Positions 34,915-42,143 of a stretch of DNA of 64,000 bases are shown here, piece after piece. The stretch is from Candidatus Anammoxibacter sp. Its GTDB lineage: Bacteria; Planctomycetota; Brocadiia; Brocadiales; Anammoxibacteraceae. Made by a program: the position numbers and the translations under genes. The stretch covers positions 1-64,000 of the forward strand of contig JAIQZQ010000134.1 in NCBI GenBank assembly GCA_021777105.1, given 5' to 3'. Each line of letters starts with the position of its first letter. Position 1 is the first letter of the stretch. The notes under the pieces are model-generated. The model saw nothing but the letters and a program-made list of their open reading frames with translations, did not search any database and was not told the DNA's origin.

Positions 34915-35309
34915 CTAAAATGGAGTTTCAATCCCCAACTGTTTACAATAATCAGTAAGCGTCTCATCTGTCTTCAACATCTCTTTATCAAGTTTTTACG
35001 ATTCAATGACACGGTTTTTAGATCAACAGGTTCTTCTTCCTAAAATGTGTCCACATAACGTGGAATGTTCAGATTGTGCTCATTCTCCCTTACTTCCTCC
35101 AAACCTGCCACATAGCTGTATTTATCTTCGGTTTTACGTTTCTGATATACGTTCACAATCTTATCAATATCTTTCCGAGCCCTTAGGTACTTGTAAAAGA
35201 TAAATACAAATATATAGTCCCTGAAGTCGTCTGCCTCCATTTTACCTCTAAGGGTATTTGCAATGTTCCAAAGTTGTTGTTCAAGTTGCTGTTTGTTGTT
35301 ATCGTTCAT
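34915..35309 (-). pseudogene. HsdM remnant with internal deletion
   Basis: The start QQLEQQLWNIANTLRGKMEA and RDYIFVFIFYKYL are the N-terminus of a type I methyltransferase. The frame then jumps to IVNVYQKRKTEDKYSYVA and NLNIPRYVDTF, which belong near its C-terminus, so the central catalytic domain is gone. A stop follows, then EEEPVDLKTVSL and, after a frameshift, LDKEMLKTDETLTDYCKQLG. A 17-nt match to the 178-bp repeat end (35170-35186) sits exactly at the deletion junction. Confidence 0.75.
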
Positions 35310-35402
35310 GTTTTTCTTAAATATTATTTTTTGAAAACATGATTTATTTGACTATATAAAGACAATATTAGTTGCCAAGCAGTGTATTTTGAGGATTAAT
35401 GC

Positions 35403-35498
35403 AAAAAAAAAGCGGCCCCTGCAATGCCCATGTCCCCAAGCTCATAGCCAACCGATGGAAGGAAGCACAAAGGGCACACTGCAGGTCTTACCCGCTTT
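35403..35498 (-). ncRNA. Candidate structured RNA with terminator-like end
   Basis: Three nested helices: 35409-35415 with 35492-35498 (7 bp), 35418-35423 with 35480-35485 (6 bp), and 35425-35429 with 35472-35476 (5 bp). Read on the minus strand it ends GCCGC followed by eight or nine U residues, as an intrinsically terminated small RNA would. It is about 95 nt long. A word GGAAGGAAGCA on the plus strand recalls SRP RNA but its partner is missing. Identity unknown. Confidence 0.35.
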
Positions 35499-35659
35499 AA
35501 ATTCTATCTGTCAATTTTTGCTGGAGCAGTCTCATAGACTGCTTTAAAATGTTTTTTGTTTAGCGTGTTTCTATTCAATGAACGCAATAGTTTTGTGAAA
35601 TGTTTCAGGCAATCTACTCAATATCAATACAATAGCTAACCATCCAAAGCTCTAATTGT

Positions 35660-35842
35660 TCAAGACCAACTTTCCGGCGATCTTTTAACTGTAAATGGAA
35701 TGTTTTGATCCGCCAGAGCTTCCAAAGCCGCTTCCGGCGCCAAATGCTCCCCAGTTCTTAATACTCTTCCTGAAAAGCGTCCAAGCAAAAAGCCGAGAGC
35801 TCGCTTTTCAGTTTCCCGATTGGCAAATGTAATAGTAACCAT
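35660..35842 (-). CDS. Small hypothetical protein
   Basis: 60 residues, VTITFANRETEKRALGFLLG with RVLRTGEHLAPEAALEALAD. The frame is clean and AGGAGG lies upstream of the ATG. Small proteins with this opening are familiar to me as conserved hypotheticals of antitoxin size, but I cannot assign a role. No partner gene remains next to it. Confidence 0.6.
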   Translation of the reverse strand: MVTITFANRETEKRALGFLLGRFSGRVLRTGEHLAPEAALEALADQNIPFTVKRSPESWS

Positions 35843-36226
35843 ATGTTCTCAATACCTCCTGAATTTAGCCTGAATTAAGATAACTTATTATTGATTACAA
35901 CATATTATAGCAATTGAGAAATCGTATGTCTTCCACTTAATTAAAGACGCATAAACTTCAAAACAATTTCGTGTAGTGGCGGATTTATCCTCCCAATATA
36001 TTAAATTCTGGCAAAACATGAAAAAACGCGTTAACTTTAAATAGGCGGCCCAAGTTTGGTTCAAGCGTGATCCTTATATCTAAAAAGGTCTTATGTAAAT
36101 GGTCAATTAAGATATTTTACCTAACCCATATTGTTTTTTAATGATTCTTTTATGGATAGGGTAGTTGAAACGTAATATAATACTAAAAATCATTTCTAAT
36201 TTTTAACAAATACCTTGAAATTAATT
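35843..36226. other. Intergenic region
   Basis: About 380 bp with no gene; it is bounded by divergent genes and includes one GTTTGGTTCAAG word (36055-36066) of the dispersed GGTTCAAG family. Confidence 0.4.
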
Positions 36227-37225
36227 ATGACACTAGACATGCTTTATACTAAAGAATGGTTAGATAATGAAAGAAAACGATTTAAAGATCGAAAAAAATT
36301 TCAGCATCCATTGCTATATAGATTTGCAACAGAGACAAGATTTGATTATGAAAGAGATATTTATCAAAAATGGTTACAAAAGGTTAATAATAGCGATAGA
36401 AAAATACTAATAAATAAATTGCGGAATTATGACCAATTTAATGAAGCGCGTAATGAGCTAAAAGTTGCTGGTAGATTTATTGATTTTGGATGTTCTGTTA
36501 GATATGAATTGAATCTAAAAAATATAACACCTGATTGGTTTGTTTTTTCTCCGTATAGTCAACAGTCTTTTATTATTGAAGTTTTTACTTCTAATATTGA
36601 CGAAAAAAAATATGCCTATAAGAAGTCTATTCTTAAGCTTCGTGATCGGTTAAATGAAATAGAAATAGACGCTAGAATTAGAGTACGTGTGAGGTCTGGA
36701 GAAAAACCTCTAAGTGATAATGATGTTAAAGACGCATGTATAAAAGTATCCGAGTGGTTAAAAGGAAAGTCTGCAAAAGAGAATGACGAATTAAAAATTA
36801 AAGATGTACAATTTATGCTTAGTAAAAGGGATTCTGGCTATTTATATTTACAATGTATAGTATCAGGGCTTAATACATGGGTTACAACTGATGAAATTAA
36901 AAAAAATTGTATAAAGAAAGCAAATAGATATAAGAAATTATCAGTTTCACGTAACCTACCATTTATTATTGCGGTTATCCCTGCATTTGAAACAGGTAGA
37001 GGCACAGAAGAACTTGCGAAGATATGTTATGGTCATCAGAATCTTTCTTTTAAGAAATTTGAAAACATTTGCATTATTAATTCTCAAAACGATCTTATCA
37101 ATAACTGTTTATTTGTAGAACGGCCTGAAATAAGCGCATCTATTATGGTGAATGATTTGCTAAATATAGATATTCTTTTAAATCCGTTTGCAATTAATCC
37201 CGTTCAAATTGAAATGTTTAATTAA
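36227..37225 (+). CDS. Unknown protein with PD-(D/E)XK-like nuclease core
   Basis: About 332 residues. Residues near 85-130 read ELKVAGRFIDFGCSVRYEL, then ITPDWFVF and QSFIIEVFTSN: an E, a PD-motif Asp and ExV in the order expected for restriction-endonuclease-fold enzymes, though the usual Lys is replaced by Val. The rest is helical and basic. It is AT-rich and isolated in a region with dead restriction genes, so a defence nuclease is plausible. I do not recognise the family. The start could be ATG at 36227 or a TTG 12 bp earlier. Confidence 0.55.
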   Translation: MTLDMLYTKEWLDNERKRFKDRKKFQHPLLYRFATETRFDYERDIYQKWLQKVNNSDRKILINKLRNYDQFNEARNELKVAGRFIDFGCSVRYELNLKNITPDWFVFSPYSQQSFIIEVFTSNIDEKKYAYKKSILKLRDRLNEIEIDARIRVRVRSGEKPLSDNDVKDACIKVSEWLKGKSAKENDELKIKDVQFMLSKRDSGYLYLQCIVSGLNTWVTTDEIKKNCIKKANRYKKLSVSRNLPFIIAVIPAFETGRGTEELAKICYGHQNLSFKKFENICIINSQNDLINNCLFVERPEISASIMVNDLLNIDILLNPFAINPVQIEMFN

Positions 37226-37405
37226 AAAAAATGTCTTTATCAAAGATGAAAAATTCCCTTGTATTAAGAAAAATGGAACAAGTAGATTATTGTATGTGTG
37301 ATATGCGAATTATGCTGTAAATGTAACGTGGAAATCTAAAATAATGGATTTTAGGGTTTGGTTTGTGGGTGATAAATTTTTGGATATTTAAGGAGTAATT
37401 ATATT

Positions 37406-38350
37406 ATGCGCACAGGCGTGGCTTATATGGGGCATTATAATCCCAGGCATATTGAGGTTGATATTCGTGAGATGAAAGGCCTGCAAATTGACGAGGTTTT
37501 GGTTGCGGTTCAGGAGAATGATTTTGCTTATTTTCCGGGCAAGGCGGAGTCTACTTCTAAGATAGCGAAAGAACATGGTATGCGTCCTGTTGCTATTTTC
37601 TGGGGGGCGTTGAATCTTTTTGGGGGCGGCAGGTCGAGTCAATTTTTGTTGGAATATCCTGAAGGTTTGCAGGTTGGGCGGGACGGGGCGCATAGGGCGG
37701 AGGGGTGTTATGTGAATCAGGCGTGCGTGGGGCGTGTTAAGGAGATGATAGATGTTGTGGCCGGCTTGGGTTTTGAGGGATATTTTGTGGATGAGCCCGC
37801 GCCGTTGAGGGATTGTTATTGCAACTCTTGTTGCAATGCATACATTGAATTGAATGACGCTGATCTTTTATCCGCGTCGGATGCGGAAAAGGAGACATTT
37901 CGGCAAGGTTGCGTTGTTGAATACGTTCAAAGAATAGCTGATTACTGCAAATGCAATTATCCGAAAATGGAAACGATGACATGTTTAACGCCGGAGGATA
38001 AACAGATGTGGCAAAAAACATCAGAAATTGCCAATCTTGATAATCTGGGCACGGATTTATACTGGGTGAACAACAATAATGATGTGGAGGGGATGGTTCC
38101 TGTTATTAAGGAGCTGGACGGTATTTGCAAAGCAAAAGGCAAAAGACATCATGCGTGGCTGCAATGTTGGGGCGTTGAAAAAGGCAGGGAGCAACGAATA
38201 CTTGAACAGGGGAAAATATTGATTAGGGAGCAGCCGGATTCGCTGTATGTCTGGGCGTGGCAAGGTCAGGTTGGGACGAATGAGGCTTGCGATGATCCCG
38301 GCGTGGCGTGGCGATATGCAAGCGAGGTTTTTAAGATGGCAAAAGAGTGA
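37406..38350 (+). CDS. TIM-barrel glycosidase-like protein
   Basis: 314 residues with AAGGAG 10 nt before the ATG. The opening RTGVAYMGHYNPRHIEVDIR and the central GFEGYFVDEPAPLRDCYCNS are typical of uncharacterised TIM-barrel proteins related to glycoside hydrolases; the DEP acids sit where a catalytic acid would. A CxCxxC cluster (CYCNSCC) may bind metal. No signal peptide, so cytoplasmic. The downstream part KRHHAWLQCWGVEKGRE and YVWAWQGQVG fits barrel strands 7-8. Substrate unknown. Confidence 0.6.
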   Translation: MRTGVAYMGHYNPRHIEVDIREMKGLQIDEVLVAVQENDFAYFPGKAESTSKIAKEHGMRPVAIFWGALNLFGGGRSSQFLLEYPEGLQVGRDGAHRAEGCYVNQACVGRVKEMIDVVAGLGFEGYFVDEPAPLRDCYCNSCCNAYIELNDADLLSASDAEKETFRQGCVVEYVQRIADYCKCNYPKMETMTCLTPEDKQMWQKTSEIANLDNLGTDLYWVNNNNDVEGMVPVIKELDGICKAKGKRHHAWLQCWGVEKGREQRILEQGKILIREQPDSLYVWAWQGQVGTNEACDDPGVAWRYASEVFKMAKE

Positions 38351-38436
38351 AAGCCTTTTTATAGGTAAATGGTTATCGGTCATCGGTAAAAGCAAAGGTA
38401 TGGTGTGTCGCAGAGCGCAAAGGGCTAAATATCGTT

Positions 38437-38649
38437 TCACAATGCTATTTGTTCCTCATAATATTGAGAACCCGCAGCTTTAATTGCGTCTTGCCTATTA
38501 AATTCCAGAGCCTCCTCTAAAGTAACTTTTAAAGTTTCCATTAATTCTTCACGTGACTTTTCTTGGCAGTTAACTCCAGGGACTTCTTCAACCCATCCTA
38601 TCCACCAATCATCTTCTTGTTTAATTACTGCGGTATATAAACTATTCAT
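38437..38649 (-). CDS. HicB-family protein, orphan
   Basis: 70 residues: YTAVIKQEDDWWIGWVEEVP then GVNCQEKSREELMETLKVTL and EEALEFNRQDAIKAAG, a HicB-like antitoxin. The hicA partner normally lies immediately downstream on the same strand; the sequence there (below 38437) shows no HicA. It is either an orphan antitoxin or serves a distant toxin. Confidence 0.75.
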   Translation of the reverse strand: MNSLYTAVIKQEDDWWIGWVEEVPGVNCQEKSREELMETLKVTLEEALEFNRQDAIKAAGSQYYEEQIAL

Positions 38650-38886
38650 AATTCACCTCAAATAAAGTAAAATATTTTGTTTTTTTTATTTTCGCGTATT
38701 AATGTTTAAAACGCTGTGTTTACAATATTTCGATAATACTATTGGCTAATATTTAATGCAAGCTTATAATCAAAGTAGTCAAAACCATCAGGATAGTCTC
38801 CTACCGCCGAGCGGTATTCTGATTTTTATTGGCAGGGTATACCTATATAATAAAATATTGGCATATACAATTATAAAGGTGATAAT

Positions 38887-39084
38887 ATGATAACTAAAAA
38901 AGCAAAAAAATCTTATTTTGTTGTTTCCGATATGGTTAAAAGGGCTAAGAAAGCTCTTGGTGTAAATAGCGACACTGAAGTTATAAGGATTTCAGTTCAA
39001 CAGACGGTTGAAACAGCTGTGTTTTGGGATTTTATGGATAAAACTGCCGGCTCTGTAAAAAACGAGGACTTTAAAGATGACTAA
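38887..39084 (+). CDS. VapB-like antitoxin
   Basis: 65 residues: SDMVKRAKKALGVNSDTEVI followed by RISVQQTVETAVFWDFMDKT. Ribbon-helix-helix-like start and an acidic tail, as in antitoxins of PIN-domain toxins. Its stop overlaps the start of the toxin relic. The toxin gene is deleted internally, so this antitoxin is left without a working partner. Confidence 0.7.
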   Translation: MITKKAKKSYFVVSDMVKRAKKALGVNSDTEVIRISVQQTVETAVFWDFMDKTAGSVKNEDFKDD

Positions 39085-39234
39085 TGAAACAGGCTATTGA
39101 GGACACAAACATTTATAAATGACGCCCTCATAGCATTAAATGCCAAAAGTAACGGATTTACCGTGATCACCAATAATCGCAATGATTACCAATTATTAAA
39201 TGCAAAGCTAAAATTCAAGTTAGAAATATGGTAA
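39084..39234 (+). pseudogene. VapC (PIN-domain) toxin with internal deletion
   Basis: The start reads MKQAIEDTNIYK, holding the first catalytic Asp of a PIN domain in DTNIY, then stops. One frame over, the C-terminus reads NDALIALNAKSNGFTVITNN and RNDYQLLNAKLKFKLEIW, the last PIN strands. About 60-80 residues between are lost with a frame change. Inactive. Confidence 0.75.
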
Positions 39235-39271
39235 ATTTCTTTGTTTTATATACTCAAAAACATTATGTTTT

Positions 39272-39320
39272 CGAAATTAGCAAATGAATAAAAGGCTAAA
39301 GCCTTAACTCCGGTAGGTAG
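39272..39320 (+). repeat. Dispersed 49-bp repeat, copy 1
   Basis: Closely similar to 61121-61169, sharing CGAAATTAG, AATGAATAAAAGGCTAAAGC and ACTCCGG(T/C)AGG(T/C)AG. Both copies are intergenic. It contains the small inverted repeat GGCTAAAGCC. Function unknown. Confidence 0.65.
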
Positions 39321-39630
39321 AGTTTGTTGGAATTTACCCTTTAGGGTTTTATTTTATTGCGTTTGAATATAACCGTACGTAAATATTATTTTTCGAAAAC
39401 CTGATTTGTTTTATAGAAGACTTATTCCATGTTTTTATAACTAACTTCATATCAAGAGTTAAAAGTCTTGTCTATTGTTCAAATCCAGACATTATATCCT
39501 CAATTTCACGCGGCTTTTTATTAATTCTTTTCATGGAAAAAATAAATTTTATTTTTATGGAATAAAGTTGAGATGAGAATGGTTTTAAACTAAAACGGAT
39601 AATTTATTTAACATTTGAATTAGAGGAATA

Positions 39631-40179
39631 TTGATAAGGGTGGGAAACAGGGAAGAACTTATTGAGCATATTGATTCGCTGTACAGAACGGCATTCTTTA
39701 TGACTAAAAACAAAGATGACGCAGAGGATCTTGTTCAGGATACTTATTTTAAGGCGTTCAAATTTTTGCGCGACGATACGAAGTTGGATCACCCAAAGGC
39801 GTGGTTGTGCAAGATATTGGTCAATACGTTTATAAACAAGTATCGAAAAGATAAAGCCGAGCCGGCGTTGGTTGATTTTGACAGTATTGAGTCGTTTCAT
39901 GAATCGGTTGAGAATGAGGCTTTTGCATTGCCTATTACTGAAGGTGGGACAAAATTCGAGGATTTGCTTGATTCAGAGGTAAAGCAGGCATTGGATAGTT
40001 TGCCGGACGACTTTCGGGTGGCGGTGCTGCTATCGACAGTGGAAGGTTTTTCATACGAAGAGATATCTGAAATGGTTAAATGCCCTGTGGGCACTGTGAT
40101 GTCAAGAATATACAGGGGGCGGAAGATGTTAAAGGATAAGTTGGCAGATTACGCTAAAAAATATAGATATGGGAAATAA
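39631..40179 (+). CDS. ECF RNA polymerase sigma factor
   Basis: 182 residues, starting at TTG (or GTG 9 bp later). Region 2 reads IDSLYRTAFFMTKNKDDAED then LVQDTYFKAFKF; region 4 reads LPDDFRVAVLLSTVEGFSYE and EISEMVKCPVGTVMSRIYRG, which binds the -35 element. The next gene, 5 bp on, encodes its anti-sigma factor, so the pair forms a stress-response switch, probably autoregulated. The regulon may include the following DUF547 and radical SAM genes, on position only. Confidence 0.9.
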   Translation: MIRVGNREELIEHIDSLYRTAFFMTKNKDDAEDLVQDTYFKAFKFLRDDTKLDHPKAWLCKILVNTFINKYRKDKAEPALVDFDSIESFHESVENEAFALPITEGGTKFEDLLDSEVKQALDSLPDDFRVAVLLSTVEGFSYEEISEMVKCPVGTVMSRIYRGRKMLKDKLADYAKKYRYGK

Positions 40180-40184
40180 TTGAT

Positions 40185-40976
40185 ATGAATTGCAATAATG
40201 TAAGAAAATATTTTAACGCTTTTATTGACGGCGCGCTTGATGTTGAGCGTAATATCGACGTGCTTTCGCACCTTGAGATGTGCTTTGAATGCAGCTCCAG
40301 GATTGAGGCTGAAAGGGCAATGCAAAAAAGGCTGAAAGAGGCTGTTTGCGCTGTTAACGCCCCGGCAAATTTGATAAGAGCCGTGCGGGATATGGGCAGG
40401 GCGGAAAAGAAACCGGGCGTTTTCCGGTTTTTAGATTATATTTTTTCTTCCATGAATGTTGTTGTTCCCTTGGGCGGCATGGCGATTGTTTTGATTGGGA
40501 TAGCAGTCTTCTTTTTTTCGCAAAATAACAAGGTTGAATTAGACGGGGCTTTGCGTTTTGCGGAATCTCAATTTCACGGCCATTTAATGAGCGGGGCTGC
40601 GCCTGATCTGGAGACTAATAAAACTTCGGAAGTTGTTGAATTTATATTAAATAATACGGGCGTTGCGGCAAGCCTTCCTTATATAAGCGAAGAGGCAGAG
40701 TTGGTTGGCGTTTCAATGGCTATGATTGAGGGAAAAAGCTCGCCTCTGGTATTTTACAATCTTGACGGCTCTCCGGTGGCGCTGTTTATAGACAATAATG
40801 CTGATGTCAATTTCGCGACGGTTGATGCCGGCGCGACGGGGCGGTCAAGGGTTTTTAAAACAGCGGGCTATTGCGGGGAGTGTCAAATTGTGGAGTGGAA
40901 CGAGGTTGGCAATAAATACATTATGGTGTCACAGTTGGATAGCTCCAGAATGATAGATATGGTTACAAGAGTTTAG
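40185..40976 (+). CDS. Zinc-type membrane anti-sigma factor
   Basis: 263 residues. The N-terminal anti-sigma domain has the zinc motif HLEMCFEC (HxxxCxxC) after FNAFIDGALDVERNIDVLS. A single membrane helix (VVPLGGMAIVLIGIAVFFF) separates it from a 160-residue periplasmic part, which contains SRVFKTAGYCGECQIVEWNE; that CxxC may be a redox or metal sensor. It would hold the ECF sigma factor inactive until an envelope signal arrives. Confidence 0.85.
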   Translation: MNCNNVRKYFNAFIDGALDVERNIDVLSHLEMCFECSSRIEAERAMQKRLKEAVCAVNAPANLIRAVRDMGRAEKKPGVFRFLDYIFSSMNVVVPLGGMAIVLIGIAVFFFSQNNKVELDGALRFAESQFHGHLMSGAAPDLETNKTSEVVEFILNNTGVAASLPYISEEAELVGVSMAMIEGKSSPLVFYNLDGSPVALFIDNNADVNFATVDAGATGRSRVFKTAGYCGECQIVEWNEVGNKYIMVSQLDSSRMIDMVTRV

Positions 40977-41082
40977 GGTTAAAATTAAACAACAAAGAGC
41001 ATGCCGGAATGTTTGCGCAATGGCGTTTTGGAGATTCTTGGAATCCCAACGCGCCATTTTCCGGTTGTTCTGTTATCGGTTA

Positions 41083-41124
41083 AGGGCTCGGTCAAAATTA
41101 TCAAGTTATTTCTGACCGAGCTCT
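41083..41124. mobile_element. 42-bp deleted derivative of the 178-bp repeat
   Basis: The two ends match the terminal repeats of the 178-bp family (AGGGCTCGGTCA left; AAGTTATTTCTGACCGAG right) and TTA/TAA flank it, but the centre is gone. It forms one hairpin just after the anti-sigma gene and may now serve as a terminator. Confidence 0.65.
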
Positions 41125-41328
41125 TAATCTGCTGTATACTTAAAATCCTGTTGTTTTTTTGATAAATACGCTGAATAATTGCAAAAGTTTTGTTAAAAAA
41201 GCAGGATGCTTTTTTCTCTCCGGTTTTGTACAATATCACTCCTATAAAGCAATTTCTCCAAATTGTTTTTTTTTAACTCATAATCGAGGGGTATAAATCT
41301 TCGAGATAATTCATATAAGGGGTGGCGG

Positions 41329-42099
41329 ATGTTTGTTAAATTAGAGAAATTAACGATAATATTGGTTTTTGCCGCGATTATTAGCTACGCGTTGCCGGCA
41401 AAAGCGGCAGACAATAGCGATCCGGAGGCTCTGTTTGACAAGGTTTTGGGCAAATATGTTTCGGATGAAGGACTTGTGGATTACAAGGGGTTGAAAGGGG
41501 ACAAGGAGTTCCTTGAATATGTTAAATATATTTCCAATACCGAGCCCGATAGTTTGCCTTCGGACAAACATCGCCTTGCGTTTTGGATAAACGCTTACAA
41601 TACGTTTGTTTTATTTGGAGTGTTGGAAGAGTATCCAATAAAAGGCGTTCTTGAAGTCGGGCTGGTTCCTCACAGTTTTTTTAGGTTAAAGAAGTTCAGG
41701 ACAAAACACGGCAAGATCACTTTGACAACGCTGGAAAACAAGAAGATAAGGGAGGCTTTTAGAGAGCCGTTAATACACTTTGCCGTTAATTGCGCTTCAG
41801 GCGGTTGCCCAAAACTTGCAAACAAGGCTTATAGGGCCGAGACGCTGGACCGGCAACTTAAAGATGGGGCGGCGAGTTTTATTAATAATAGGGAAAAAAA
41901 CTATCTGGATAGGGAAAAACGAGTTTTGCGCCTTTCAAAAATATTTGAATGGTATAGGGACGATTTTGTGGGCAAGGATGAAAAACTTGAAAACTATGTG
42001 GCGCAATATTTGAACGCTGAAGACTCGGAATTTATTAAAAACAATGAAGTTGTTATCGAATTCCTGGAATATGACTGGAACCTGAATGAGAAAAAATAG
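41329..42099 (+). CDS. Secreted DUF547 protein
   Basis: 256 residues with a signal peptide (LTIILVFAAIISYALPAKA). The DUF547 body includes LVDYKGLKGDKEFLEYVKYI, RLAFWINAYNTFVLFGVLE and IHFAVNCASGGCPKLANKAY, where the conserved Cys and His suggest a thiol-protease-like fold. Found widely in periplasmic proteins of unknown role. GGGGTG precedes the ATG. It is 45 bp upstream of the radical SAM fusion and probably co-transcribed. Confidence 0.85.
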   Translation: MFVKLEKLTIILVFAAIISYALPAKAADNSDPEALFDKVLGKYVSDEGLVDYKGLKGDKEFLEYVKYISNTEPDSLPSDKHRLAFWINAYNTFVLFGVLEEYPIKGVLEVGLVPHSFFRLKKFRTKHGKITLTTLENKKIREAFREPLIHFAVNCASGGCPKLANKAYRAETLDRQLKDGAASFINNREKNYLDREKRVLRLSKIFEWYRDDFVGKDEKLENYVAQYLNAEDSEFIKNNEVVIEFLEYDWNLNEKK

Positions 42100-42143
42100 G
42101 CTTCATTTTGAAAAGATTATTAAACATTTTACGAGGTGATTAG

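Noticed and set aside
35403..35498. SRP RNA (ffs)
   Set aside because: The plus strand has GGAAGGAAGCA, like the SRP apical loop, but the opposing CAGG side is missing and the sequence between does not fold as domain IV. Kept only as an unidentified structured RNA.
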